A stretch of DNA of 42,159 nt, taken from contig CAMJJL010000014.1 in assembly GCA_946406145.1 (NCBI GenBank), positions 1-42,159 on the forward strand, read 5' to 3'. Source of the stretch: an uncultured Clostridia bacterium (lineage in GTDB: Bacteria; Bacillota; Clostridia; Oscillospirales; Acutalibacteraceae). Under the pieces are notes generated by a model. It was not told where the DNA came from, did no database searches, and saw nothing but the letters and a program-made list of their open reading frames with translations. Of this stretch, positions 7,293-16,300 are shown piece after piece (positions within the stretch are counted from its first letter, which is position 1; every line of letters begins with the position of its first letter). Made by a program: the position numbers and the translations under genes.

Positions 7293-8180
7293 TTGTTCGG
7301 TTATATCAAAGTTGATCAGGCGAATCTGCTCGGCAAAGAATTTGAAGCCTATAACGGCATATATTGTACGCTGTGCCGACAGCTCGGCAAGGATTATTCC
7401 GTCTTCGCGCGACTGATCCTCAGCTATGACTGCACCTTCTACGCCATGCTGGCGCTGGATCTTTGTGAACAGCCTCCGTGTTATCAAGAGGGCAGATGCC
7501 GATTCAATCCCTTCAAAAAGTGTCATTATGCCGATACACAGAGCTTGGCTTTCTCATTAGCGGCGGCATTATCGGTTATTTCCGCCTATTATAAGCTCAG
7601 AGATAATCTGCTGGACTCGCCGTGGTACAAACGGATCTTATACCGATTGGTACAGCCGTTCTTCGCAAGCTGGCGCAAAAAGGCGGCAAAGAAGTATCCC
7701 GAGATCGACGAAAGTGTTTCCAAGATGATGGACCGGCAGCTCGAAGCGGAGCAGGATCAAAACTGCATCCTCGATCAGGCGGCTGATCCGACCGCGACGA
7801 TGCTCAGCGAGATGTGCGGACTCTTGACGGAATACATACCTCTGCGTGAGCCGCTGCAAAAGGACAACACGAAGCGCATCCTGCAATCGATGGGCTACGC
7901 GATGGGGCGCTGGATCTATCTGATCGACGCCTGTGACGATCTTGAAAAAGATCAAAAGCGCCACAACTTCAATCCCTTTTTATTGGATCACAGAGTGGAT
8001 CTGCCCGCCTATATGCAGGCAAATCTCAACCACGCGCTCTCTGACGCGCTGTTATCCTACGGTCTGCTGGACAAATGCAGGTATGACAGTATCATCCGGA
8101 ATGTGCTGTGTGTATCCTGTGTGAATATTCAAACGAAGATCATCAGCAAGTATTCTGATGCCAAAGAAACGGAGGATTAG
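7293..8180 (+). CDS. DUF5685 family protein
   Basis: A 295-residue protein that I recognise as the DUF5685 family, whose members typically begin MFGY and carry an early YYCxLCRxLG-like block. Here that block reads YNGIYCTLCRQLGKDY. The start chosen is TTG at 7293, preceded by GGGGAGAAGGA; an in-frame ATG at 7278 would put this site inside the coding region and add five residues not expected in the family. Further Cys occur at PPCYQEGRCRFNPFKKC, so a metal site is possible. The middle region is helical, and the acidic DACDDLEKDQKRHNFNPF motif resembles the Asp-rich motifs of all-helical prenyl-synthase-like folds, though that is only a resemblance. It is the first gene of an operon with the J-domain protein (no gap) and a membrane protein. 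The function is not known. Confidence 0.82.
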   Translation: MFGYIKVDQANLLGKEFEAYNGIYCTLCRQLGKDYSVFARLILSYDCTFYAMLALDLCEQPPCYQEGRCRFNPFKKCHYADTQSLAFSLAAALSVISAYYKLRDNLLDSPWYKRILYRLVQPFFASWRKKAAKKYPEIDESVSKMMDRQLEAEQDQNCILDQAADPTATMLSEMCGLLTEYIPLREPLQKDNTKRILQSMGYAMGRWIYLIDACDDLEKDQKRHNFNPFLLDHRVDLPAYMQANLNHALSDALLSYGLLDKCRYDSIIRNVLCVSCVNIQTKIISKYSDAKETED

Positions 8181-8786
8181 ATGAACAATCCTTATGAAGT
8201 GCTCGGCGTATCCGAGACCGCTACCGATGAAGAGATCAAAACCGCCTATCGTAATCTGGCAAAAAAATATCATCCCGATAATTATAACGACAGTCCGCTC
8301 GCGGATGTTGCGGAAGAGAAGATGAAGGAAGTCAACGAGGCGTATGACCGCATCTGCGAAATGCGCCGCAACGGCTCCCATAGCTCCTATCATACAGGCT
8401 CCTACGGCACGGGCAACTCCTACAACAGGACATCCTATCCCGATGTGCGCCAATATATCATGAACGGCAGACTGGATGACGCGATGGAGCTGCTCAACGG
8501 TATTCCCGACACGAACCGTGACGCGGAATGGTATTTTCTCATGGGCATGATCTTCTCACGCAAGGGCTGGAACGATCAGGCGTACAGCTATTTCCAGCGC
8601 GCGTATCAGATGGATCCCTCCAATCCCGAATTCAGCGCCGCGTTCAACAACATGAACGCGCGACGCACCTATAACAATCCCGGCTACAATACCGCAGGCA
8701 ACGGTATGGGATGCTCCGGATGCGATATCTGCACCGGCATGCTGTGCGCGAACTGTCTGTGTAACTGCTGTTCTCGCGGGTGCTGA
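8181..8786 (+). CDS. J-domain (DnaJ-like) co-chaperone with Cys-rich C-terminus
   Basis: A 201-residue protein starting directly after the stop of the previous gene, with GGAGG about five bases ahead of the ATG. Residues 3-62 form a J domain with the HPD tripeptide at 31-33, so it should stimulate the ATPase of an Hsp70 (DnaK). A Gly/Ser/Tyr linker follows (68-90), then a helical TPR-like segment ([24 protein letters not shown], about 115-150 region). The last 27 residues hold nine Cys (GCSGCDIC...CANCLCNCC), which suggests zinc binding or a lipidation or redox role. It lacks the G/F and zinc-finger domains of true DnaJ. Its operon partners suggest it delivers Hsp70 to one particular client or membrane site; that is inference. 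Confidence 0.88.
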   Translation: MNNPYEVLGVSETATDEEIKTAYRNLAKKYHPDNYNDSPLADVAEEKMKEVNEAYDRICEMRRNGSHSSYHTGSYGTGNSYNRTSYPDVRQYIMNGRLDDAMELLNGIPDTNRDAEWYFLMGMIFSRKGWNDQAYSYFQRAYQMDPSNPEFSAAFNNMNARRTYNNPGYNTAGNGMGCSGCDICTGMLCANCLCNCCSRGC

Positions 8787-9325
8787 TGATGAAAACCTCT
8801 GTGAAAGTATCTTTGGGCGGCGTAGTTGCCGCCCTCAGCCTTGTACTGATGTTTTTGACGTCGGTGATCCCCTTCGGCACCTACGCTTTTCCGACCTTCG
8901 CAGGCATATTGCTGGTGTTATTGGTGATCAATCTGGGCTACCGATGGGCATTCGCTGTCTATTTCATCACGGCGATCCTCTCCTTTTTACTCCTCTCGGA
9001 TAAAGAAGCGGCTTTATACTATACCGCTTTTCTGGGCTTCTATCCGATCGTCAAGAGCCTGATCGAGCGTATTCCGTCAAAGGTCTTGCAATATATCGTG
9101 AAATTCGCCTTATTCAATGTCTGTATCATTGCGGCGTTCTGCATCGGTACGACGCTGTTGTCTATCCCGAAGGAGAGCTTTACGATCTTCGGCGTGTATC
9201 TGCCGTGGGTTTTCCTGATCATCGGCAATCTCTTTTTCCTGTTATACGATCTATGTGTTACAAGACTTGTAACCCTTTACCTGTTCAAGTGGCATAAAAA
9301 GCTGAATAAAAATACAAAGCTGTAA
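8786..9325 (+). CDS. Small polytopic membrane protein of the J-protein operon
   Basis: A 179-residue hydrophobic protein whose ATG at 8786 overlaps the stop of the J-protein gene (TGATGA arrangement); a GTG at 8780 and an ATG at 8789 are alternatives. About five membrane segments are visible, starting with a stretch after VKVSLGGVVAALSLVLMFL and ending in a basic tail (KWHKKLNKNTKL). The LGGVVAAL opening is reminiscent of substrate-binding (S) subunits of ECF transporters, but no ECF motif is decisive and the protein is short of features. Translational coupling with the J-protein suggests they act together. The function is not known. Confidence 0.75.
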   Translation: MMKTSVKVSLGGVVAALSLVLMFLTSVIPFGTYAFPTFAGILLVLLVINLGYRWAFAVYFITAILSFLLLSDKEAALYYTAFLGFYPIVKSLIERIPSKVLQYIVKFALFNVCIIAAFCIGTTLLSIPKESFTIFGVYLPWVFLIIGNLFFLLYDLCVTRLVTLYLFKWHKKLNKNTKL

Positions 9326-9331
9326 CCGACA

Positions 9332-9360
9332 TTGCATTAACGGCAGAAAAATAGTATCAT
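9332..9360 (+). promoter_or_regulatory. Promoter of the muramidase gene
   Basis: TTGCAT (9332-9337), a 17-base spacer and TATCAT (9355-9360) lie 29 bases ahead of the ATG at 9390. This separates the muramidase gene transcriptionally from the operon before it. Confidence 0.55.
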
Positions 9361-9389
9361 ATAAATAATGAATTTCAGGCGGTGAGAGT

Positions 9390-11342
9390 ATGAAAAAAAG
9401 AATCGATGTGATCACAGCGGTCCTGTTAGCGGCGACCGTATTGATATCGGTATTTGTCGGCGCATACCCCACAGCATCCGCCGCTGAATCGGACAGCGCC
9501 GCAATCGGCGCGGAGTATGATGATCTTTCCGATACAGGCTACCGGCATCGTGCGATCTCCTTAGAGGGCATCCCCGATACCTTCAACAGTGACGTCAAAG
9601 CAGGGGTCCGCCATATCTATCTGAGCAAGAGCACCGCATATCTCAAGATCAACGAGCGTTTTCTGCTGAATGTAACAGACGCTTATTCTCATACGATCAA
9701 CGCACGTGTGGAGTTCACCTCAAACGCCGCCTCCGTCGCCGAGGTCAACGACAGCGGCTTTGTGACCGCCAAGAGGAACGGTACGGCTAAGATCACTGTT
9801 TATGACAGCGTTTCGGGCGAGAACCTCACCTGCACCGTATATGTCGGTGAAGAAGTTGCGCCCACCGTTGCGCCTACTGTCGCTCCTACGAACGAGCCTA
9901 CTGATCCGCCCGAGCCGACACAAAAGCCCACGCAAGCGCCGACCCAGCCTCCGACACAGGCGCCCACTGTCGCTCCCAAGCCGACTTCTGTACCCGAAAC
10001 CCTCTCGCTGAGCGCCTCCTCCGCTACCGTATATACCGGCAACTATTATCATCTGAAGGCGACCTCAAATGTTGCTGTCAGCTTCAAGAGCTCCAACACC
10101 TCTGTCGCGACCGTCAACAGCAGCGGCATCGTTACCGCCGTCAAGGCAGGTACAGCCACCATCACGGCAAGCACATCCACCAAGTCCGCTGCCTGCAAGA
10201 TCACGGTCAAGAGCGGTTCCTCTGTCAATCTGTCGCACAAGACCTGCTCTGTTGACCGATTCATGACCATCATGCTCAAAAGCACCACCTCGGGCGTCAC
10301 ATGGTCGAGCTCCGATACCTCGGTTGCCACCGTCTACAACGAAGACAGCTATGGTCTGATCTACGGCGTTAAGGCAGGTACAGCCGTCATTACCGTCAAG
10401 ACATCCTCCGGCGCCGCTACCTGTCTGGTGACCGTAGAATCCTCTTATCCCGTACAATTTGCCTACACCTCGCCGAACTGTGCCGCAAAGAACCAGACGG
10501 TGACCCTCATCTGCGTCACCGATACCATGCGTACCGGCGTACGTTTTGCGGTCAATACGGGTTCCTCCACCAGATATGTCGACGCGACCTCTAAAGTTAA
10601 GGAGGGCAACACCTATGTCTGGAAGGGAACGACATCGTTTTCATCAGCCGGCACCTACAACGTCAAGGCATATTCCCAGTTCAACGGCGGAACCGCGTGG
10701 TATTCCTGTAAGGACGGTGAAACGACCGCCTATGTCACCAACTCCAACGACATGAAAACGACTGTCAAATCCGAGCGACGCGCTTCCGATCAGCTGATCG
10801 ATCTGATCGCGACCTTTGAGGGCTTTTCATCCTCTGTTTATATTGATCCGCTGACCGGTGACGATCCGACGCTCGGCTACGGCGTACTGGTCTTTACCGG
10901 TGAAAAGTTCTATAACAATCTGACCAAAACGCAGGCATACGCGTATCTGGTGCAGAATGTCAACAATGAAGGATATACCAGGGACGTCAACCGATTCCTG
11001 AAGGACGAGGGCATCAAATTCAATCAACAGCAATTCGACGCACTGGTATGCTTTACCTATAATATCGGTACAGGTCCGTTGTTCTACGACGACGAGCTGA
11101 TCGACGCCTTAGAATCCTGCAAGCATAACGGTGAGTATGACTTCAATTATATCAACAAGCAATATATGATCGATAAATGGTGTCAATACCATCACGCAGG
11201 CGGCAATTGTGTCTACGGTCTCTTGTACCGTCGTGTCGATGAAACCGAGATGTTCTTCTACGGCGATTATGAAGCGAATTACGGTAACTATAAGTACCCG
11301 ATCAATTTCAAATGTGCCCGCTATCCTTCCTTCCACACATAA
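9390..11342 (+). CDS. Secreted GH24-type lysozyme (muramidase) with bacterial Ig-like domains
   Basis: A 650-residue exported protein. It has a signal peptide (1-32, ending TASA), an Ig-like (Big_2) domain at about 72-153, a Thr/Pro linker of VAPT/QAPT repeats at 157-200, two further Big_2 domains at about 204-275 and 278-350, a linker domain at 352-450, and a C-terminal phage-lysozyme-like domain at about 464-625. The catalytic Glu477 lies in ATFEGF, followed by Asp486 and the PTLGYG signature at 493-498. FNQQQFDALVCFTYNIG is the conserved helix of T4-type lysozymes. It should cleave the glycan backbone of peptidoglycan outside the cell. The ATG follows GGCGGTGAGAG. The next two genes encode membrane proteins, one SpoIIM-like, which suggests a cell-wall remodelling role, perhaps in sporulation. 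Confidence 0.9.
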   Translation: MKKRIDVITAVLLAATVLISVFVGAYPTASAAESDSAAIGAEYDDLSDTGYRHRAISLEGIPDTFNSDVKAGVRHIYLSKSTAYLKINERFLLNVTDAYSHTINARVEFTSNAASVAEVNDSGFVTAKRNGTAKITVYDSVSGENLTCTVYVGEEVAPTVAPTVAPTNEPTDPPEPTQKPTQAPTQPPTQAPTVAPKPTSVPETLSLSASSATVYTGNYYHLKATSNVAVSFKSSNTSVATVNSSGIVTAVKAGTATITASTSTKSAACKITVKSGSSVNLSHKTCSVDRFMTIMLKSTTSGVTWSSSDTSVATVYNEDSYGLIYGVKAGTAVITVKTSSGAATCLVTVESSYPVQFAYTSPNCAAKNQTVTLICVTDTMRTGVRFAVNTGSSTRYVDATSKVKEGNTYVWKGTTSFSSAGTYNVKAYSQFNGGTAWYSCKDGETTAYVTNSNDMKTTVKSERRASDQLIDLIATFEGFSSSVYIDPLTGDDPTLGYGVLVFTGEKFYNNLTKTQAYAYLVQNVNNEGYTRDVNRFLKDEGIKFNQQQFDALVCFTYNIGTGPLFYDDELIDALESCKHNGEYDFNYINKQYMIDKWCQYHHAGGNCVYGLLYRRVDETEMFFYGDYEANYGNYKYPINFKCARYPSFHT

Positions 11343-11350
11343 AATGATAC

Positions 11351-11391
11351 AAGCCCTCATAAGATGGATTGGGTGATTTTATGAAGGGCTT
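11351..11391 (+). promoter_or_regulatory. Hairpin enclosing the start codon of the SpoIIM-like gene
   Basis: AAGCCC-TCATAA (11351-11362) pairs with TTATGAAGGGCTT (11379-11391) with one bulged A. The ATG at 11381 is in the 3' arm. There is no T run after it, so it is not a terminator. It could limit translation of the downstream gene relative to the muramidase. Confidence 0.35.
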
Positions 11392-12058
11392 TGTATTTAC
11401 ATTCAGAAACAACAACCGGAAGGTGATCAGCCTTCCTGACATCAAACAGCGCGGCTATGACATAAAGCACCTGGTCTCGCGCTTCGGGATCCAGTCTGCA
11501 TTTGCCGCGGCGTTTGTGATCGGACTTGTCGTCGGCGCCGCTACCGGACGAGGGTTCCGTCACGAAACATTCGAAAAGCTGGATCTGCTGTTCATTACCA
11601 ACATCGACGCGCGTTTGGATATGAGCGTATTCGATATCTTTATATCCTGCTTTGTATCGTATTTTCTGTTCATCTTCTGCGTCTTTTTATCGGCGCTGTC
11701 GGTTTGGGGCTTTGTGACCGTACCGCTGCTCAGCGCGCTGAAAGGATTCACGGTTGGATTATCCTCCGCGTTCATCTTCTCACAGTATCAGCTGGCAGGG
11801 ATCGGCTTCTATATCCTGGTCGTATTGCCCGGCACGGTACTCTTCCTGTTTGCGCTGATCCGCTACGCGACGAAGGGATTCAGGATGTCGCTGCGATATC
11901 TGCGGCTCTCTATGTTCAGCAACGATACGGAGCATGAGCTGAGAAGGCACTTAAAGCTATTTTTGAAACATACGATGTTCGCACTGCTATCCATCGGCGC
12001 ATGTGCTGTGACAGATATGATCCTTTGGATCCTGTTCGCGAACAAATTTCATTTTTGA
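11381..12058 (+). CDS. SpoIIM-like integral membrane protein
   Basis: A 225-residue protein with about five membrane segments (near residues 36-57, 85-115, 118-145, 148-168 and 198-220). The start is the ATG at 11381 with GGGTG ahead of it; a TTG at 11369 is also in frame. The FTVGLSSAFIFSQYQLAGIGFYILVVLPG segment has the character of the SpoIIM/DUF95 family, where SpoIIM joins SpoIID and SpoIIP in septal peptidoglycan hydrolysis during engulfment. No SpoIID or SpoIIP gene is adjacent, but the gene 38 bases upstream is a muramidase, so a peptidoglycan-related role is plausible. Identification by pattern only; it could be a general membrane protein. Confidence 0.6.
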   Translation: MKGFVFTFRNNNRKVISLPDIKQRGYDIKHLVSRFGIQSAFAAAFVIGLVVGAATGRGFRHETFEKLDLLFITNIDARLDMSVFDIFISCFVSYFLFIFCVFLSALSVWGFVTVPLLSALKGFTVGLSSAFIFSQYQLAGIGFYILVVLPGTVLFLFALIRYATKGFRMSLRYLRLSMFSNDTEHELRRHLKLFLKHTMFALLSIGACAVTDMILWILFANKFHF

Positions 12059-12068
12059 TGAGGAATCT

Positions 12069-13064
12069 ATGACAAACGAAAGAAAAAGGATGAGATTCGA
12101 GATATTGCTCGAACGCTATTTCTCGAATTTTCATCGCATTGTTTTGACAAATCTGCTCTTTGCGATTCCATCCGCGATCGTATTCGGCGCGCTGTACGCT
12201 TTGAACAAAGCGTTATTTCACGGCGCGATCAGTCTGCCGCTGATGCTGACGTCGATCATTCTGTTATTCCCGTTTTATTCCGGCGTCGTACTGGTATGCC
12301 GCAACATTGCGAGAGGGGACAGTAAAGCAGCGGTTGTGAAAACCTTTTTATCCGCGATCAAGGACAACTTCCTGCACTTTCTCGTACACGGTATCGTCAT
12401 CTACATCATCGTCACGCTAAGCGTTTTGGCGGTATCGGTCTACGTCGGATTTCTTTCGTCGGGGTGGTTCTTTTATGTATTGCTGTTTTTCAGCATCATC
12501 ATCGCGCTGCTGCTGCTCTACACGATCTTTTACATTCCCGTGATGAGCGTGACATATGATCTTCCGCTGAGATACATCTACAAAAACAGTCTGTTGATGT
12601 CGTTCGGCGAATTCAAGAACAACATCTTCGCTACCATCGCGGTCGGCGTCGTGTTCGGTATTTGCTTTACGGCAGTCGCGTTCATTCGCTCGGCGACCGT
12701 ACTGGCGATCACGGTCTCACTGCTGTGGGCATTATTGATTCCTGCGACCGTCACCTTCATGATCATCTTCTTCATCTATGACGGTATGACCAACATCATG
12801 CGCAACAAGGAGGATATCAGCGGTGAGCTGTCCGAGAAAATCGAAAAAGGACTTAAGGAACAGCAGGAAAAGGAGGCTGCGCAGGCGGCTCGCCCTGTAC
12901 AGGATGACTTTTCAGATATTGATATCAGCTCATTGAAGGATACCGACGAATACATCTTTCACAACGGTAAGATGGTCAAGCAGAGCACCCTCCTCAAAAT
13001 GATTCGTGAGCAACAGGAAAAGGCAGGGGAGAGCAAAGCGGATCCTCCCGGCACGCCTGAATAA
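12069..13064 (+). CDS. Polytopic membrane protein with charged C-terminal tail
   Basis: A 331-residue protein 10 bases after the SpoIIM-like gene, with GAGGAAT before the ATG. Six membrane segments are evident between residues 25 and 240. A cytoplasmic tail (about 245-331) is charged and coiled-coil-like (SEKIEKGLKEQQEKEAAQ) and ends with a short amphipathic repeat. The overall layout (paired helices, short loops) resembles DUF624/YesL-type proteins but is longer. No catalytic motif is seen. It is probably co-transcribed with the preceding gene; a terminator follows. Function unknown. Confidence 0.75.
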   Translation: MTNERKRMRFEILLERYFSNFHRIVLTNLLFAIPSAIVFGALYALNKALFHGAISLPLMLTSIILLFPFYSGVVLVCRNIARGDSKAAVVKTFLSAIKDNFLHFLVHGIVIYIIVTLSVLAVSVYVGFLSSGWFFYVLLFFSIIIALLLLYTIFYIPVMSVTYDLPLRYIYKNSLLMSFGEFKNNIFATIAVGVVFGICFTAVAFIRSATVLAITVSLLWALLIPATVTFMIIFFIYDGMTNIMRNKEDISGELSEKIEKGLKEQQEKEAAQAARPVQDDFSDIDISSLKDTDEYIFHNGKMVKQSTLLKMIREQQEKAGESKADPPGTPE

Positions 13065-13107
13065 AACAACCGAAATCAGAACTGCCTGAATGCGAAAGGC
13101 TCAGAAT

Positions 13108-13140
13108 GAAAGCGGACACAAAAGTGCCTGCTTTCTTTTT
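13108..13140 (+). terminator. Intrinsic terminator of the muramidase / membrane protein operon
   Basis: GAAAGCGGACAC (13108-13119) pairs with GTGCCTGCTTTC (13124-13135) at 10 of 12 positions, followed by TTTTT. Confidence 0.75.
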
Positions 13141-13320
13141 ATTGCAAAAAATGATTTTTCTTTGGCTTTGTTGCGCGAAAGCGGATCATTCCTTGTGAAT
13201 ATGCACAAAAGCACCTGTATTATTTTGGATTGCGTGCTAATACTTAGTGTGATAAAATAAAAGTGATAAGCTGTCGGATGGCTTTTGTCCGACATAACCA
13301 TCGTTTTGAGGAGGATCTAC

Positions 13321-16300
13321 ATGAGAAACCATATCAAAATCGTCAGCGTTTTACTCGCATTGATGATGCTTCTGTCCGTTCTTCCGGTCTCGGTCTCGGT
13401 ATCGGTCACGGCACAAACGCATCAACATTCTTTCTCGGATGTTGCGAGCATCAACTTTTACCCGGTGCGCGATATTATTGCGGGCTATGATGATGTAAGT
13501 TCCGCTTTTGCCGCCGATATCACCTTCAAAGACGGCGAGACATTTTTATTTGACTTCGCGTACGCCTACTTGTATGACTATGATACCGGCGATATGAACT
13601 ATTATACCTATGAGGACTTTGAAGAAGCCTTTTTTAACGGTTTCGTCCAGTTTACTCCTGAACGGGATCTGGATACGCCCGGCAAAGTGAATGTCAAAAT
13701 CAGCAACGAAGGCGTCACACCTTCATTTGACATCAACAAAAGCGCAGTTGTCAATGTGGTGGAAGATCCCATCGATCGTATCGAAGCGGTCGACAACGTG
13801 ATCCTGAATTCCAACAACGGCCATGAGCGAGAAGATTGGATCGGCTGGGATGAGACCACGGGCAATAGCATTTATAAAACTTATTTCGGCTATGAATCTT
13901 ATGCGCCTACTGACGTGCTCATTTATTACAAAGACGGAACAACGGCGTCGTTGAGTGAAAAGTTTGATGAATACGGCTCGAGTTACAGCCATAGCTTTAA
14001 CGGCATAAGCTATAAGGAGTTCGTGAACACGGGCAGTCCCTATAACGGAGCTCCGGCATACAGCAAACGTGAGGCAGTGGAGTATATCTCTCATCAGGAA
14101 GATGAACCGTGGGAGATCGGCAACACTTATCAGGCAAGCGTCCGCTATATGGGACATGAAGCGACATATGATGTTGAGATCATCGAGGGATTACCCTATT
14201 ACCCCGCGTCACCCGACGAAGTGCTTCGCAATGAGGACAATCCCGACTTTGAATACGCGGTATATAACGATAAAGCTGTTATCGTGAAGTACGACGGCGT
14301 TGAGAGAAATGTTGTGATACCCGCGACGATCGGCGGTTTTCCCGTAGATGCAATCGGACGCGAGGCTTTCAAAGACAATGATTGGGTAAGAAGAATCGAT
14401 ATTTCCAACGGCATAAGAATTATCGAGGATAGTGCGTTTTACCATTGCTACCAACTGAAAAGCGTCAATATTCCCGAGACGATGAGGCGTATCGGCTTCG
14501 GCGCCTTTGCATACTGCTATGACTTGGATAGCGTTGTTATCCCTGATTCCGTTACCGATCTCTATGACAGAGCTTTTGACGGATGTTCCTCTCTCAAAAG
14601 TGTTTCGATCTCAAATACAGTCAGGGAGATCGGCTACATGACATTCGCGCGGTGCGAGCGTTTGACGAGTGTAACAATCCCCTCATCGGTCTTGGAGATC
14701 GGCCAATGGGCGTTTGAGGGATGCACAAGACTGACTAAAGTAACCATCCCCAATTCTGTCAGAAAGATCGACGAACAAGCGTTTATCGACTGTAACAGAC
14801 TCAAAGGGATCGATATCCCCGCGTCGGTGATAAAGATCAATAAGCAGGCCTTTGGCTATCAACACAATGAAGACTGGGATCCGGTTCTCGTTGATCATTT
14901 TTATATTCGAGGATCAGAAGGCTCGGAGGCGCAGCGTTACGCCGAGGAAAACGGAATTCTTTTCCTGTTGCCCGGCGAAGAACCGCCTGCTATCGAGGAT
15001 ACTTATCCCGAAATCAAGGTCGGCGACACTGTCAGCGTCACAATCGACAATCCGGATGAGACAACGTATCTGAAATTTGTACCCGAAAAGGATATGATGA
15101 TCGTCTTCTCCGCCGACATCGACGATAATCGCTACAGCCATTGGAGCCAGGTATGCGATGACATATTTGATCCCGTTGCCTACAATGACGGCAACCATAT
15201 CGCCTGCCTTGTAGAGGCAGGTAATACATATTATCTCGGCACCGGTATCAGGTATGATACGGGTACCTATGATGTTACCCTCAATGAGATCGAGGTTGCC
15301 GATATCAACCTTGGTGACAGGGTGAAGCTGAACGTTGAAGGAGAAGCGTTCCTGAGGTTCATCCCCGACAAGGATATGCTGATCTCTTATCGCTCCGACA
15401 GCACGAGAGATACCTTCGGTACGATCTATGATGAGAATTTTGAGTATATCACATCAGATGATGACGCCGGAACAGACAATAACTTCAAGATTATCTACCC
15501 GGTAGAGAAGGGAGAAGTCTATTATCTCGGTGCGCGCTTTTTCGGTGATAATAATAAGGATACCATTAACGTGATTTTAGAAGAGAACACCGATATTTGG
15601 CTCTATGAAAATAACGGGTCGGATAACGGTATCACGATCACCGGTTACTACGGAAATGACCTCGACGTGGAGATTCCATCTGAGTTCGACGGAAATCCTG
15701 TCACCAAAATCGGCGCGGGAGTGTTTTCAAACTCCGCTCTTACCCGCGTTGTGATCCCGGATACGGTCACCGCGATCGATAACAATGCTTTCAACAACAG
15801 CAAAAAGCTCAAAGAGATCGTGATACCCGACAGCGTTATTGAAGTCGGTGAGTCAGCTTTTTCTTCTACTGCGTGGTATGACGATCAGCCTGAGGGCGTC
15901 GTTTATACCGGCAGAGTCGCTTATGGTGTAAAAGGAAACGTCAGCAAGATCGCTTTCAAGGAAGGAACGGTCAGTATTGCCAGTCAGGCGTTTTCATACA
16001 ATCATTATATCACTGAGGTCACCATTCCGGACAGCTTAACCACGATCGGATACCAAGAATTCTATCATTGCCCATCGCTCAAGCAGATCACCATTCCGCC
16101 GACCGTGACAGAGATCGGATACAACGCATTCGGATATTATGATGATATAGAACTGGGAACAACAAAAGTTGACGGCTTTACGATCTACGGCTATGAAAAT
16201 TCCGCAGCGGAACAATACGCAGACGAAAACGACTTTGACTTTGTCGCTATCGGTACCATCGAATTGCCGGAGTATGAATATACAATCCGGAACGGGAAAG

